A DNA stretch of 64,000 nucleotides from Acidobacteria bacterium AB60 (GTDB lineage: Bacteria; Acidobacteriota; Terriglobia; Terriglobales; Acidobacteriaceae), in assembly GCA_008682415.1 (NCBI GenBank), contig VANK01000002.1:248001-312000 (forward strand). The letters are read 5' to 3'. A program made the translations under genes and the position numbers. Positions 37,284 through 46,906 of this stretch are shown here, one piece after another. Numbering within the stretch: position 1 is the stretch's first letter; each line of letters begins with the position of its first letter. The notes under the pieces are model-generated. The model did not search any database. It had not been told where the DNA came from and was given only the letters and a program-made list of their open reading frames with translations.

Positions 37284-38668
37284 CTAGTGAATGCGAATGC
37301 CGACCTTTTCGCGCCACGCCTTCATTGCTTCCCAGTCTTCGGTGACGGACGTGTGGTTCTGAGCCAGTTCGCTCCAGGTGACCGGTTGCCCTTGGGAAGG
37401 CACCTCAACCATCGCGATGCAGTTCTCGACGGGGCATACGTTATAGCAGAGGCGGCAACCCACGCAATCTTCCTCGCGAACGATGGGGTGAGGGCGGGTA
37501 GCGGTCGCTGCTGCTTTTCCGTTGGAGCGCTCGTCATAGGAGTGGGGAGGAACTACTGACCCGTCGCTGGAGACCAGATCAATGCATTGGTGCGCGGTAT
37601 CGTTGCAGGCGACATAGCAGAGATTGCACTTGATACATTTCGCAGAGTCGATGCGGGCCACGGCCCGATAGGAGAGGTCGAATTGATTGAAATCGGAGAC
37701 CCGGTGCAGGCTCTTGCCTACCACTTCGGCGATGGTCTTGAAGCCTTTGTCATCCATCCAGTTGGAAAGGCCATCGCAGAGGTCTTCGATGATGCGGAAG
37801 CCGTAGTGCATGACGGCGGTGCACACCTGCAGGCTTGAGGCGCCGAGAAGGAGGAACTCGGCGGCGTCTTTCCAGGTCGCGATGCCGCCCATTCCGGAGA
37901 TTGGCAATCCGGACGCGGAGACGATGTCGTCGGTTCCGAGGGCAGCGAGCATGTTGAGCGCGATCGGTTTCACTGCCGGCCCAGCGTAGCCGCGTGCCCT
38001 CCTTTACCGGCAATATTCGGTGTGAGTTCGAGGGAATTAAGGTCGACGCCGACGATGGAGTTGACGGTGTTGATGAGGGAGAGGCCGTTCACGCCCGCCG
38101 CAACTCCGGCGCGTGCGGGGAGAGCTACGTTGGTCACATTGGGCGTGAGCTTCATGATCACGGGGATATGAGCGGCCTGCATGACCCAGCGCGAGATCTG
38201 TTCACAGTACTCAGGAACCTGTCCGACTGCAGCGCCCATGCCGCGCTCGCTCATGCCGTGCGGACACCCGTAGTTCAGCTCGATTCCATCAGCGCCCGTA
38301 TCCTCGATTTTGCGAACGATGTCGTGCCAGGCCTCCGGCTTCGATTCAACCATGGCGGAGACGATGACAGCGCGATCGGGCCACGCGCGCTTCACTTCTG
38401 AGATCTCCCGCAGATTGGTTTCGAGCGGCCGATCCGAGATCAACTCAACGTTGTTGATCGCCAGCATGCGCTGGCTGCCGTAATGCCAGGCTCCATAGCG
38501 GTTGGAGACATTGAGTACGGGAGCGCCGATAGTCTTCCAGACAGCACCTCCCCAACCCGCTTCGAATGCCCGGTGGACCTGGGCTCCCGAATTTGTGGGC
38601 GGGGCGGAGGCCAGCCAGAAGGGATTCGGGGATTGAATTCCAGCGAAGGTCGTGCGAAGGTCGGCCAT
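37284..38668 (-). pseudogene. preA: preA, dihydropyrimidine dehydrogenase catalytic subunit, with a one-base frameshift
   Basis: Two adjacent frames make one PreA. The 5' frame (38668-37970) carries the FMN TIM barrel (ASAPPTNSGAQVHRAFEAGW, NYGCPHGMSERGMG). The 3' frame (from 37973) carries the rest of the barrel and two 4Fe-4S clusters (CIKCNLCYVAC; CVGCRLCYNVCP). At about 37992-37994 the minus strand reads CACGCGGCTAC where a single extra G would give the family sequence HGGYAGPAVKPIAL. So one base is missing: a real lesion or an assembly error. The resulting TGA overlaps a GTG (GTGA), so re-initiation is formally possible, but the split falls inside the barrel. Confidence 0.8.
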
Positions 38669-38669
38669 A

Positions 38670-40007
38670 TCAGATTGCCTCGGAGCTGGCGGACGCAGGC
38701 TGGAGGCGGCGCCGGATCGTTGCGGCTGCGAGTTTACCGTCCTGTACTGCCATCACGGTCGAGGCTGCGCCCTTTGAGCGGATGCAGTCGCCGATTGCAT
38801 ACACGCCAGGAATGCTGGTTTCGAAGTTGCCATCGACTGCGATAAAACCATTCACGGTACGGACTCCAAAGAGGGATGCAATGGAGGGTTTCTGCTGACC
38901 CACGGCCTTGATGATCTGATCCGCTTCGAGGGTGAATTGCGAGCCGGCGATGACGACCGGGGCGGGCCGGCCTGATTGATCACGGGGACCCAACTCTACG
39001 CGCAGGCACTCGAGTCCCGCAGGCTGCCCTTGGTGAACCAAGACGCGAGAGGGCTGGCTCAGGAACCGGAATTCAATGCCTTCCCGGAGTGCAAACTCGT
39101 ATTCGTGCCGGTAGCAGGTCATTTCGTCCTCCGAGCGCCGGTACACGATTGTGACATGTTCCGCTCCGAGCCGGCGGGCAATGGTGGCGCAATCGATGGC
39201 CGTATTCCCCGCTCCTATGACCAGGACGCGGGCCCCAATCTTCAGGGTGTCCAAGGAGGTCTTGCTTGCCTCAATGAATTCGAGCCCATCCATGATGGCC
39301 TGCTCGCCTTCGATATCCAGAGAAGGCGTGCGTCCCAGCCCCGTACTCAGGACAATGACGTCGAAGTCCCGTTGGAGTTCCGGCAAGGTGAGGTCGACCC
39401 CTACCTCCTTCTCGCAGATGATTTGAACCCCGAGCTTTTGAATCATGCCGACTTCATCCAAAGCAATCTCTACGGGCTCGCGGAGCCCAATGATTCCATA
39501 GGTAGAAAGCCCGCCGCCGAACGGCCGCTTTTCAAAGACAGTTACGGAGCAGCCGTTTCGCGCGAGTTCTCCGGCGCAGGACAAGCCGGCTGGACCTGCG
39601 CCGACGACCGCAACGCGCCCAGAAGCGGACGGGAGGTGCGTTTCAGGCATGATCCCGTGGGCGCTTGCATAGTCCATGACGTACCGCTGCAGACGCCCGA
39701 TGGCAATGGGGTTATGGTCCGCGCCGAGGACACAGGCCCCTTCACATAGTTCCTGGACCGGGCAGACGCGGGCACAGGTGGCTCCGAGGAGGTTGGCAGC
39801 ATAAATGACCTGCGCTGAGCCGCGCAGGTTCCCCGTGGCGACCTTCTTGATGAATCCGGGGATGTCGATGTGGGTCGGGCAGGCATGGGTACAGGGGGCG
39901 TCGTAGCAGTAGAGGCAGCGATCCGACTCGACCGCCGCGGCGTTCCCGGTGAGAGGCGGCAACGACTCTGAGAGAGGTCCAGCCGTCTCGCGCAAATGCG
40001 GGTCCAT
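38670..40007 (-). CDS. preT: Dihydropyrimidine dehydrogenase PreT subunit (NADH/FAD)
   Basis: The gene encodes 445 aa. It passes electrons from NAD(P)H through FAD and Fe-S clusters to PreA for reduction of uracil to dihydrouracil. N-terminal Cys clusters (CLYCYDAPCTHACPTHIDIP and CARVCPVQELCEGAC) are followed by the FAD site GAGPAGLSCAGELARNG, the NAD site IGAGNTAIDCATIARRLG and the closing IPGVYAIGDCI. It precedes preA by a single base, as in bacterial preTA operons. Confidence 0.93.
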   Translation of the reverse strand: MDPHLRETAGPLSESLPPLTGNAAAVESDRCLYCYDAPCTHACPTHIDIPGFIKKVATGNLRGSAQVIYAANLLGATCARVCPVQELCEGACVLGADHNPIAIGRLQRYVMDYASAHGIMPETHLPSASGRVAVVGAGPAGLSCAGELARNGCSVTVFEKRPFGGGLSTYGIIGLREPVEIALDEVGMIQKLGVQIICEKEVGVDLTLPELQRDFDVIVLSTGLGRTPSLDIEGEQAIMDGLEFIEASKTSLDTLKIGARVLVIGAGNTAIDCATIARRLGAEHVTIVYRRSEDEMTCYRHEYEFALREGIEFRFLSQPSRVLVHQGQPAGLECLRVELGPRDQSGRPAPVVIAGSQFTLEADQIIKAVGQQKPSIASLFGVRTVNGFIAVDGNFETSIPGVYAIGDCIRSKGAASTVMAVQDGKLAAATIRRRLQPASASSEAI

Positions 40008-40570
40008 TCAGAAGGCTCCTTGGAACGGAGATGAAGGCGTTTTGCAGCGTCTCCCTGAAAACGATCAAGGGACGCTGCTTGTTGCGTGCTTTCGACGGAC
40101 AGGAGCTTCCATTCTAGAGCAGTTCGGCAAGCGCCGAGCGCGCCCCGGCATTTGGTGCAGTATGACTGGTCCGGGATCGTGGGGAGCCCTATCGTGTACT
40201 CTCCCGGCGAAGAAATAGTGAATATGCGAGAGACGCCCGGACGAGGTCGAAGCAAGTTCCGCAGCACGACCGTAGATTCGTGAGGAGAGATTTCCTCCCA
40301 GCGCGCTTTCCCACACTTTCGTAACCCGAAGGTGGGAATGACACCTGCTCAGCCAACTGCTACAACTGAGCTCATAATCTCGAAGCACGTCTATGGAAAC
40401 GGGCTCCGGAGGGGGAGTTCCCTCTTGTTAAGCACTCCCTTTCAGTTGAGCACAGTCGTCTGAATCGCACGAGGTGACGACGTTATGCGGCAGCCTGGCG
40501 GAAGAGAATCCGCAAATTGATCCCGGCTGGATTCTCAATAAAAGAAAGCGTTACGACAGAAATGAGTTGA
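40008..40570. promoter_or_regulatory. Intergenic region upstream of the cellulose synthase gene
   Basis: I see no supported gene here. A possible promoter for the cellulose synthase is TTGATC (40517-40522) with TAAAAG (40539-40544), a 16-bp spacer. I looked for a c-di-GMP (GEMM) riboswitch and did not find its conserved core. Promoters for preT on the minus strand must also lie here but none stands out. Confidence 0.35.
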
Positions 40571-43500
40571 ATGGAAATGGGAGAGAGTCGCGAAAGACCA
40601 GGCGCAGTGAAGCGATTGTTTAATCTCCTGGTCATCTGTGCGGCAGGTTTTCTCTTCTTCCAACTCATCAGTATCCCGCTCGAATGGGAAAGACAGGCCG
40701 TTCTCGGCGGAATTGTGATTCTTATTGGCTTTATGGCCAATCGGGCTTCAGCCTCCCGCGTTGCCACTATTGCATTGATGTTGATCTCGATGACAGCTAC
40801 CTTCCGCTACGGCTGGTGGCGTATCCACATGCTGGTGGTCTTCTTCGCGGATGGAGAGAATCGTCATGTCTCTCTGGACGCCGCATTACTCCTGCTTCTG
40901 ATCTCTGCGGAAGTCTACACGATCGTGATCATGGTGCTGGGATACATGCAAACGGCGTGGCCTTTGCAGCGCAAGCCGATTCCCTTGCCCGCGGACGACA
41001 CGGAGTGGCCCGCGGTCGACCTGCTAATCCCGACATACAACGAGCCCTTATCTCTGGTCCGCTACACGGCGCTGGCGGCGCTGAATATCGACTACCCGCC
41101 CGACAAGCTGCATGTCTACATACTCGACGATGGGACGCGCGAGGAGTTCAGCGAATTTGCCGCAGAAGCGGGAGTGGGTTACATCATTCGGAAGGATCAC
41201 GGACATGCGAAGGCGGGGAACATCAACCATGCGCTCACGATGATGTCATCCCCATACGTGGCCATCTTCGACTGCGACCACGTACCGACCCGCAGCTTTC
41301 TGCAGATGACGGTGGGATGGATGCTAGCTGACGCACGACTTGGCATGCTGCAGACTCCGCACCATTTCTATTCTCCCGACCCTTTTGAGCGGAATCTGCA
41401 GCAGTACAAGACAATTCCCAACGAATCGCAACTTTTCTACGGGATCGTTCAGGACGGGAACGACTTCTGGAATGCTACGTTTTTTTGCGGCTCCTGCGCT
41501 CTCATCCGGCGATCCGCACTGGATGAAGTCGGCGGGATTGCGACGGAGACGGTCACGGAGGACGCTCACACCTCGCTTCGGATGCAACGAAGGGGCTATA
41601 ACACGGCGTACATCAATATTCCGCAGGCAGCAGGCCTCGCCACAGAGAGTCTCGCCGCGCACGTGGGACAGCGCATCCGCTGGGCGCGGGGAATGATCCA
41701 GATTCTTCGCACGGAGAACCCTTTGTTCGGCAGCGGTCTGCGGCTATCGCAAAGACTTTGCTACTTCAACGCAATGATGCACTTCATGTACGCGGTGCCC
41801 CGACTCGTGTTTCTGCTGTCTCCGCTTGCGTTTTTATTGTTGGGCCGCACGATCATACCCGGTTACTGGGTGGCAATCCTCGCGTACGCGTTCCCGCACC
41901 TTATTTTGGCGAGCTTGACGAATTCGCGGGTCCAGGGCCGGCACCGTCACTCCTTCTGGAACGAGATCTACGAGTCCGTTCTCGCACCCTATATTCTCGC
42001 TCCGACGCTGCTGGCCCTCATCAATCCCAAGCTCGGCAAGTTCAATGTGACGAGCAAGGGCAGCACGCTGGACAAAACACAGTTCGACAAGAAGATCGCC
42101 ACTCCGACGCGGTGGATGCTGGGATTGAACTTCTGCGGACTGCTTGCTGTCCCCTATCGCCTATTCGTGACCGACCCTCAGCATCCGGGCGCGGTGGTGA
42201 TGAATATGGTGTGGGTGATTTTCAATATAGTCATTCTTGGCGTGGCAGCCGCAGTCGCTTTGGAACAGAAGCAGAGGCGCGGGTCGGTTCGTATTGGGGC
42301 CGCTCTGCCGATTCAAATCACCGCTGCAGGGGGCCGGCGATACGAAACGTTGACTGTCGATATGTCCGTGGGCGGTGCCTCGATCAAGTATCCCAAAAGC
42401 GCCAAGATCGAAAAGGATGACGTCGTTAAGGTGGCCTTTCCCACAAACACCGGCAGCGATGAGATAACCGCTCGCGTTGTGGGGGCAGACAGCGAACTCC
42501 TGCGAATCGCGTTTCAGCTGAATACGATCTCTGAGCAGGAGGTGCTCACACGCGCTCTTTATTCTCGCGCGGATGCATGGATCGAATCGGCGAATCTCAA
42601 GGAGGTCGACCGACCGCTGGTGAGCCTCGGAAGGGTGATCGTACTCTCCACCTTCGGTATTCGACAGGTTCTGCGGAGCCTCATTCCCGACCGAAAGCGA
42701 TCAGCCAGAGCGGGTCAGGTAAAGACAGCGGGGATCGTCCTTGCTCTCGTGTTTTTGGGGAACTCCGCCCCGGCACCTGCTGCACAACAGGAAATCAACC
42801 CGCCTGCGGAGCCGGGAAATACTCAGATCACAAGTCTCAAGGATATGGGGATCAATGGGGCCCTTGAGATGCGCGGGCCTCGTTCCTATTCCGAGGTGCA
42901 TTTCACGCTGGCCCATCAACTCGTCCCGAAGGAAGGAGTCCTTCATCTCGCGTATTCGCTCGATCCTGCCGTCGATGCGGCGTCGACGTCTTTGCACGTT
43001 TTTCTGAACGGAACCGACATCGGAACGCCGCCCCTGACCACATCGCCTGGCGGCGGGGGAATGGCACGGATCGATCTACCAGTCTCAGGTTGGCTGTTGG
43101 TGAGAAGCAATGCCCTGGCATTCGAGTTCAAAGGCAGCCGGGGGATGACTACTGAAGAGAGCGCACGGTCACGCACACTATGCCGCATCTTCGGCTCCAC
43201 CACGTTTGAAGTGACCGGGGAATGGCTGCGACTGGGCAGCGACCTGGGGCAGCTTCCGCTGCCGATCTTTGACAACGAGCTTCAGACCTCCACGACCGTT
43301 CCGTTTGTCTTTTTGACACCGCCGACTCCAGTGATGCTTGAAGCGGCTGGAGTACTGGCGTCATGGCTGGGTCTCCTGAGCGGATCGGCGCCGGTTCGCT
43401 TCGTCGTTTCATCTACGGATATCCCGCCCGGAAATGTCATTATCCTATCGAGCAACCGATCGGATCTTCCAGCCACACTGCAGGTTCCAGCCGGCACTGG

Positions 43501-44971
43501 AGAAGTGCTTGCACTCAGGACGAATCCTGTCGATTCGAGCGGAAGCGCATTGATCTTGAGCGGTGAGGACGCCGACGGTGTCCTGCGTATGGCGCAGGCT
43601 GTTGCGCTCATGCCAAGGAGTAGCCCAGGCCAACCGGCGCGAGTATCTGTCTTTTCTGGCGACACGGTAGAGTCCCCAGCATTGGTGATGCCCCCGAAGC
43701 GCCAGGAGGATGACGCACCGCGATGGCTGCCGGTGCGGAACGATGCACCGTTGACGAATTGCCAGGAATCCGCACTCCAGACCGACGGCTCTTCACCGAT
43801 TCCGGTCTATTTCCACACCCCGCCTGACTTGTTCTACGGAGAAAAGGAGTGGGTACGCCTAAAGCTTAAGTATCGCTATGATGCTCAGCTAGTGGCGGCG
43901 GGGTCTGCGTTGCGAGTCACCCTGAACGGTACGCTGATTAAGGAAATCCCGCTTCCGCCCGGATCCGGCCCTGTTGACGGCGAACGTATGGTTCTGATGC
44001 CGGTTAGAGAGATGCGGCCCTTCGGAAATACGGCATTATTCAGCTTTGATTTCGTGCCCGCGAACCGGGACTGGGGCTCCAGCCCACGGCTGTCCGGCGA
44101 AATACTGTGCCAATCAACGCTGGACCTCCACACTCTGTCCCGTTGGGCCGAGATGCCCAATCTGCAGTTGTTTGCGAATGCTGGTTTTCCCTTTACCCAA
44201 TTTGCCGATCTATCCCATACGGTTGTTGTGATGCCGGCGAAACCCAGTGCTTCGGAGATCTCTCTCTATCTGCGTCTCATGAGCTACTTCGGCTTGCAGA
44301 CGGGATATCCGTCGCTCGGCGTCACTGTCACGGGACCGGGCAGCACGATTGCACCGGATCGCGATTACCTCGTGTTGGGGACGATGGCAGATCAACCCGG
44401 ATTTCAGTCGCTGGGAGCCCTTCTGCCAGCGGAATTCGATGGCGTGAGCCTCAGAATGAAACCTGTCAACGGGCTCAAGGCTAATTTGGCGTTCGTTCAG
44501 AAGATCACCGCGCGCAAGTTCCCATTGTTGTTTGGCGAGACAGTTTCGGATTTCAATCCAGCTGCGGTGGGAACCAGCGCGGATGCGGTGATCCAGGAGA
44601 TCCGCTCACCGGCATCTCGCGATCGCTCCATCGTGACGATTGTTCTTAGCCAAGAGTCGGCGGCGAACGAAGTCTCCGATTTGCTGCTAGACTCATCCCG
44701 GTCTTCAGAGATGGCTGGTGGGCTGGTGACCGTACGTAATTCGACCTTCAGTTCGTTCCAGACCAGCGCCGAAGCCTATCATCTGGGCGAGGTATCCTGG
44801 TTTGCCCTCGTGCGGAAGTACGCTGTACGGTATTACCTGCTCCTGCTGGTTTTGTTGGTCTCCATTCACTTTCTTTGCGCCCGAATCGTTTATGGCTGGA
44901 TGCGTCGCCATGCGAGAGAAAGACTGATGGCGAGCGAGGACGACGAGGTTGGAGAAAGTTCTACGCCATAA
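40571..44971 (+). CDS. bcsAB: Cellulose synthase BcsA-BcsB fusion with PilZ domain
   Basis: The gene encodes 1466 aa. N-terminal membrane helices (about 15-135) lead to the GT2 domain with LDDGTRE, D-x-D in FDCDHVPTR (about 234-236), TEDAH (about 329-333) and Q-x-x-R-W in GQRIRWARG (about 367-371). More helices follow, then a PilZ c-di-GMP domain (about 565-670: RRGSVR and DMSVGGASI). An internal export helix (VKTAGIVLALVFLGNSAPAP, about 720-740) starts the periplasmic BcsB part (about 745-1410), ending in a membrane helix near 1415-1440. The fusion resembles the acsAB type of Komagataeibacter. No bcsC or bcsZ is adjacent. Confidence 0.93.
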   Translation: MEMGESRERPGAVKRLFNLLVICAAGFLFFQLISIPLEWERQAVLGGIVILIGFMANRASASRVATIALMLISMTATFRYGWWRIHMLVVFFADGENRHVSLDAALLLLLISAEVYTIVIMVLGYMQTAWPLQRKPIPLPADDTEWPAVDLLIPTYNEPLSLVRYTALAALNIDYPPDKLHVYILDDGTREEFSEFAAEAGVGYIIRKDHGHAKAGNINHALTMMSSPYVAIFDCDHVPTRSFLQMTVGWMLADARLGMLQTPHHFYSPDPFERNLQQYKTIPNESQLFYGIVQDGNDFWNATFFCGSCALIRRSALDEVGGIATETVTEDAHTSLRMQRRGYNTAYINIPQAAGLATESLAAHVGQRIRWARGMIQILRTENPLFGSGLRLSQRLCYFNAMMHFMYAVPRLVFLLSPLAFLLLGRTIIPGYWVAILAYAFPHLILASLTNSRVQGRHRHSFWNEIYESVLAPYILAPTLLALINPKLGKFNVTSKGSTLDKTQFDKKIATPTRWMLGLNFCGLLAVPYRLFVTDPQHPGAVVMNMVWVIFNIVILGVAAAVALEQKQRRGSVRIGAALPIQITAAGGRRYETLTVDMSVGGASIKYPKSAKIEKDDVVKVAFPTNTGSDEITARVVGADSELLRIAFQLNTISEQEVLTRALYSRADAWIESANLKEVDRPLVSLGRVIVLSTFGIRQVLRSLIPDRKRSARAGQVKTAGIVLALVFLGNSAPAPAAQQEINPPAEPGNTQITSLKDMGINGALEMRGPRSYSEVHFTLAHQLVPKEGVLHLAYSLDPAVDAASTSLHVFLNGTDIGTPPLTTSPGGGGMARIDLPVSGWLLVRSNALAFEFKGSRGMTTEESARSRTLCRIFGSTTFEVTGEWLRLGSDLGQLPLPIFDNELQTSTTVPFVFLTPPTPVMLEAAGVLASWLGLLSGSAPVRFVVSSTDIPPGNVIILSSNRSDLPATLQVPAGTGEVLALRTNPVDSSGSALILSGEDADGVLRMAQAVALMPRSSPGQPARVSVFSGDTVESPALVMPPKRQEDDAPRWLPVRNDAPLTNCQESALQTDGSSPIPVYFHTPPDLFYGEKEWVRLKLKYRYDAQLVAAGSALRVTLNGTLIKEIPLPPGSGPVDGERMVLMPVREMRPFGNTALFSFDFVPANRDWGSSPRLSGEILCQSTLDLHTLSRWAEMPNLQLFANAGFPFTQFADLSHTVVVMPAKPSASEISLYLRLMSYFGLQTGYPSLGVTVTGPGSTIAPDRDYLVLGTMADQPGFQSLGALLPAEFDGVSLRMKPVNGLKANLAFVQKITARKFPLLFGETVSDFNPAAVGTSADAVIQEIRSPASRDRSIVTIVLSQESAANEVSDLLLDSSRSSEMAGGLVTVRNSTFSSFQTSAEAYHLGEVSWFALVRKYAVRYYLLLLVLLVSIHFLCARIVYGWMRRHARERLMASEDDEVGESSTP

Positions 44972-45004
44972 TCTCGTACGCCGAAGGCTTGCTCTTTCAG
45001 CGAA

Positions 45005-45790
45005 TTAGTTGCCAGGGTTCTGGCGCAAGTAGCTGATGATATCTCTCCGCGATTGAGGATTAGGAACTGAGAAGTCCATGGCGTTTCCGGGCACAAAGGC
45101 ATCTGGATCGCTCAGCCATCGATCCAAGGCCGCCTCATCCCACACGAAGCGCACCTTTTTCAAAGCATCGGAGTAGGCAAATCCAGCTGCGATTCCTACG
45201 CTGCGTCCATACACGCCCTGTAACGTTGGACCCTCATGATTCTGCGAGAGGGAATGGCAGCCCGTGCACTGCTTGTTGAAGAGCTCCTTCCCATGAGCCG
45301 GATCAGCTGACCCGACCTGAACCATAACCGGAGCCCGATCTACATTGCTCGTCAGAGTACGGAACACCTGCAGGTCAGAATCCGTGATGCGGGAACCCCA
45401 ATGAACGAGCCGGTATTGCAAGGGTGGCATCTCTCCCGAATTGGTTTCATGAACGATCTTGGCGAGGAGAACTCTCTGCTCTTCTGCCGGGTAAGAACTC
45501 CATGCAGACAGGTCCATCGAGGATCTCGCCCGAACAATGTCCCTCTCCATCAACCATGAGACGGGGGCGAAGTGTCCATAAAGAGGGGCCCGGGTGTGGT
45601 TGGAGTGGCAGTCCGCGCACTTCTGAATCAGGATCGACTGCACAGGCGACGGTAGCTGTGACCCGATCCGATCACTTCCGTTGTTGGATTCATACATCCG
45701 CGCATTGCCAAAAGGGTGGTAAGCGCCCAAAGTGATCGAGAGAACCAAAGCAACCGCGCAGCTGAGCAAAACCAGTGGACCTCGACTCAC
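45005..45790 (-). CDS. Exported di-heme cytochrome c
   Basis: About 261 aa from a GTG at 45790 that overlaps the stop of the phosphoesterase gene (GTGA); the frame extends much further upstream but only as the shadow of that gene. A signal helix (PLVLLSCAVALVLSITLGAY) is followed by two heme sites. The first, CADCH in a CADCHSNHTRAPLYGHFAPV context, is the heme-binding domain type; the second, CTGCHSLSQNHEGPTLQGVY, is class I cytochrome c with a possible Met ligand in PGNAMDF. Its electron partners are unknown; coupling to the phosphoesterase suggests a joint redox role. Confidence 0.85.
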   Translation of the reverse strand: MSRGPLVLLSCAVALVLSITLGAYHPFGNARMYESNNGSDRIGSQLPSPVQSILIQKCADCHSNHTRAPLYGHFAPVSWLMERDIVRARSSMDLSAWSSYPAEEQRVLLAKIVHETNSGEMPPLQYRLVHWGSRITDSDLQVFRTLTSNVDRAPVMVQVGSADPAHGKELFNKQCTGCHSLSQNHEGPTLQGVYGRSVGIAAGFAYSDALKKVRFVWDEAALDRWLSDPDAFVPGNAMDFSVPNPQSRRDIISYLRQNPGN

Positions 45791-46791
45791 CCCTGTTCCT
45801 CCAATGAGGAATCGACCACGGCAAGATGCGTCTTGCGTCCGACGTACCGGACCTCCGTGACGCCGAGAACGCTTTTCAGCTTGCCCGCTGGGACGACCAT
45901 TGGACCGGCGTGCGGTGCCGTTCCTGGCGCAGGCTGGGGAAAGGCGGTGGAGCAAGCTGTGTGGAAGGTGACGCCTCCTTCGACTTTCTGCACGACTTGA
46001 TGGATATGTCCGTTGAGTACAGTCACTGATCCAAATTTCTTCAAGCTCGTGAGAGCTTCCGCCGCGTCGGGAGTGCCCCATCCCCATTCCGGGTAGACCA
46101 TCCACAGGGGGATGTGAGCGAAGACCACAATCGGCGTGGAGGAGGATTGTGCCGCAAGATCTCCCTTCAACCACTTGAGTTGCTCGTCGCCGAGCTTGCC
46201 CATTGCGTCTACCTGCTGGCAGTTGTTGAGGCCGATGAAATGCACCCCTTTGTGGGTGAAGCTATACCAACCCTTGCCCTGGGTTCCTTTGCCGAGGCGA
46301 CCCAGGTAGGCAGCGCCGTCGTCCGTAGCAATATCGTGCTCGCCGGGCACATAGAAGGTTTCGCCGGCCTTGGTCTGCTTGATCATTTCCAGCGCGGTGT
46401 CGAACTCCGCAGGCTTCGAGGCGTGCGTGATGTCTCCCGTATGCAACAGTAAGTCGGGAGGACTGGCGAGAGCGTTGATCTTATCGATCGCAACCTTCAA
46501 CGTACCGGTGACATCCTGGTTGGCAGGTTTGTTGAAACCGATATGACTGTCACTGATCTGAACGAAACTGAATCCGGATCCGGCGTCCGCTTTCCCTGTT
46601 GCTGCGAAGAGCTTCGAGGTGGGGACCCCTCCCGCCATGGTCCACAGCAGACCGGTTCCAGCCCAGGCCATGCAGCTTAAAAAGTTGCGCCGATCGATCC
46701 CATCGTGAACGCCACAATCTTCCCGGCCGGCTGGAGATACTTGCCCGTTGGATTGGTGGTACGCGTCGCCCCTACTTTGCGTATCCTTCAT
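45787..46791 (-). CDS. Tat-exported metallophosphoesterase
   Basis: About 334 aa from the ATG at 46791 with GGAGG 9 bp upstream; the frame extends to 46878, but that would lie upstream of the promoter. A Tat signal, DRRNFLSCMAWAGTGLLWTM, precedes the calcineurin-like phosphoesterase core: D-x-H in QISDSHIGF, GD in LLLHTGDITH, a GEHD variant of GNHD, HIPL, and the closing GHIH. Substrate unknown. The stop overlaps the cytochrome c start, so the two are co-translated and co-exported. Confidence 0.87.
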   Translation of the reverse strand: MKDTQSRGDAYHQSNGQVSPAGREDCGVHDGIDRRNFLSCMAWAGTGLLWTMAGGVPTSKLFAATGKADAGSGFSFVQISDSHIGFNKPANQDVTGTLKVAIDKINALASPPDLLLHTGDITHASKPAEFDTALEMIKQTKAGETFYVPGEHDIATDDGAAYLGRLGKGTQGKGWYSFTHKGVHFIGLNNCQQVDAMGKLGDEQLKWLKGDLAAQSSSTPIVVFAHIPLWMVYPEWGWGTPDAAEALTSLKKFGSVTVLNGHIHQVVQKVEGGVTFHTACSTAFPQPAPGTAPHAGPMVVPAGKLKSVLGVTEVRYVGRKTHLAVVDSSLEEQG

Positions 46792-46811
46792 GTTGTCGAT
46801 CCTCCGGGGGT

Positions 46812-46876
46812 GTAAACCGGCCCGGAGCTGATTTATTCCAAGGCAGCGGAATAAACTGGGTAGCTCGGTAGTTTGC
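46812..46876. promoter_or_regulatory. Divergent ECF-type promoters sharing an inverted repeat
   Basis: TTTATTCC-N8-GGAATAAA (46832-46855) is a perfect inverted repeat. Each arm reads GGAATAAA outward. On the plus strand GTTTGC follows after 15 bp (46871-46876); on the minus strand GTTTAC follows after 14 bp (46817-46812). GGAAT with GTT about 17-18 bp further on is the form of ECF promoters, so both operons are probably driven by the adjacent sigma factor. Confidence 0.65.
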
Positions 46877-46906
46877 ATCTTCGAAGGAAGAGGACGGACT
46901 CGTCAG

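Noticed and set aside
37970-37972. TGA in preA as a third selenocysteine codon
   Set aside because: The frame after this TGA has no PreA homology; homology resumes in another frame, so it is a frameshift.
40380-40570. c-di-GMP (GEMM) riboswitch upstream of the cellulose synthase
   Set aside because: The conserved core and tetraloop/receptor sequences are not present; only scattered short similarity.
40483-40767. 94-codon minus-strand ORF across the cellulose synthase start
   Set aside because: Mostly overlaps the coding start of bcsAB in antisense; no ribosome-binding site and no clear family.
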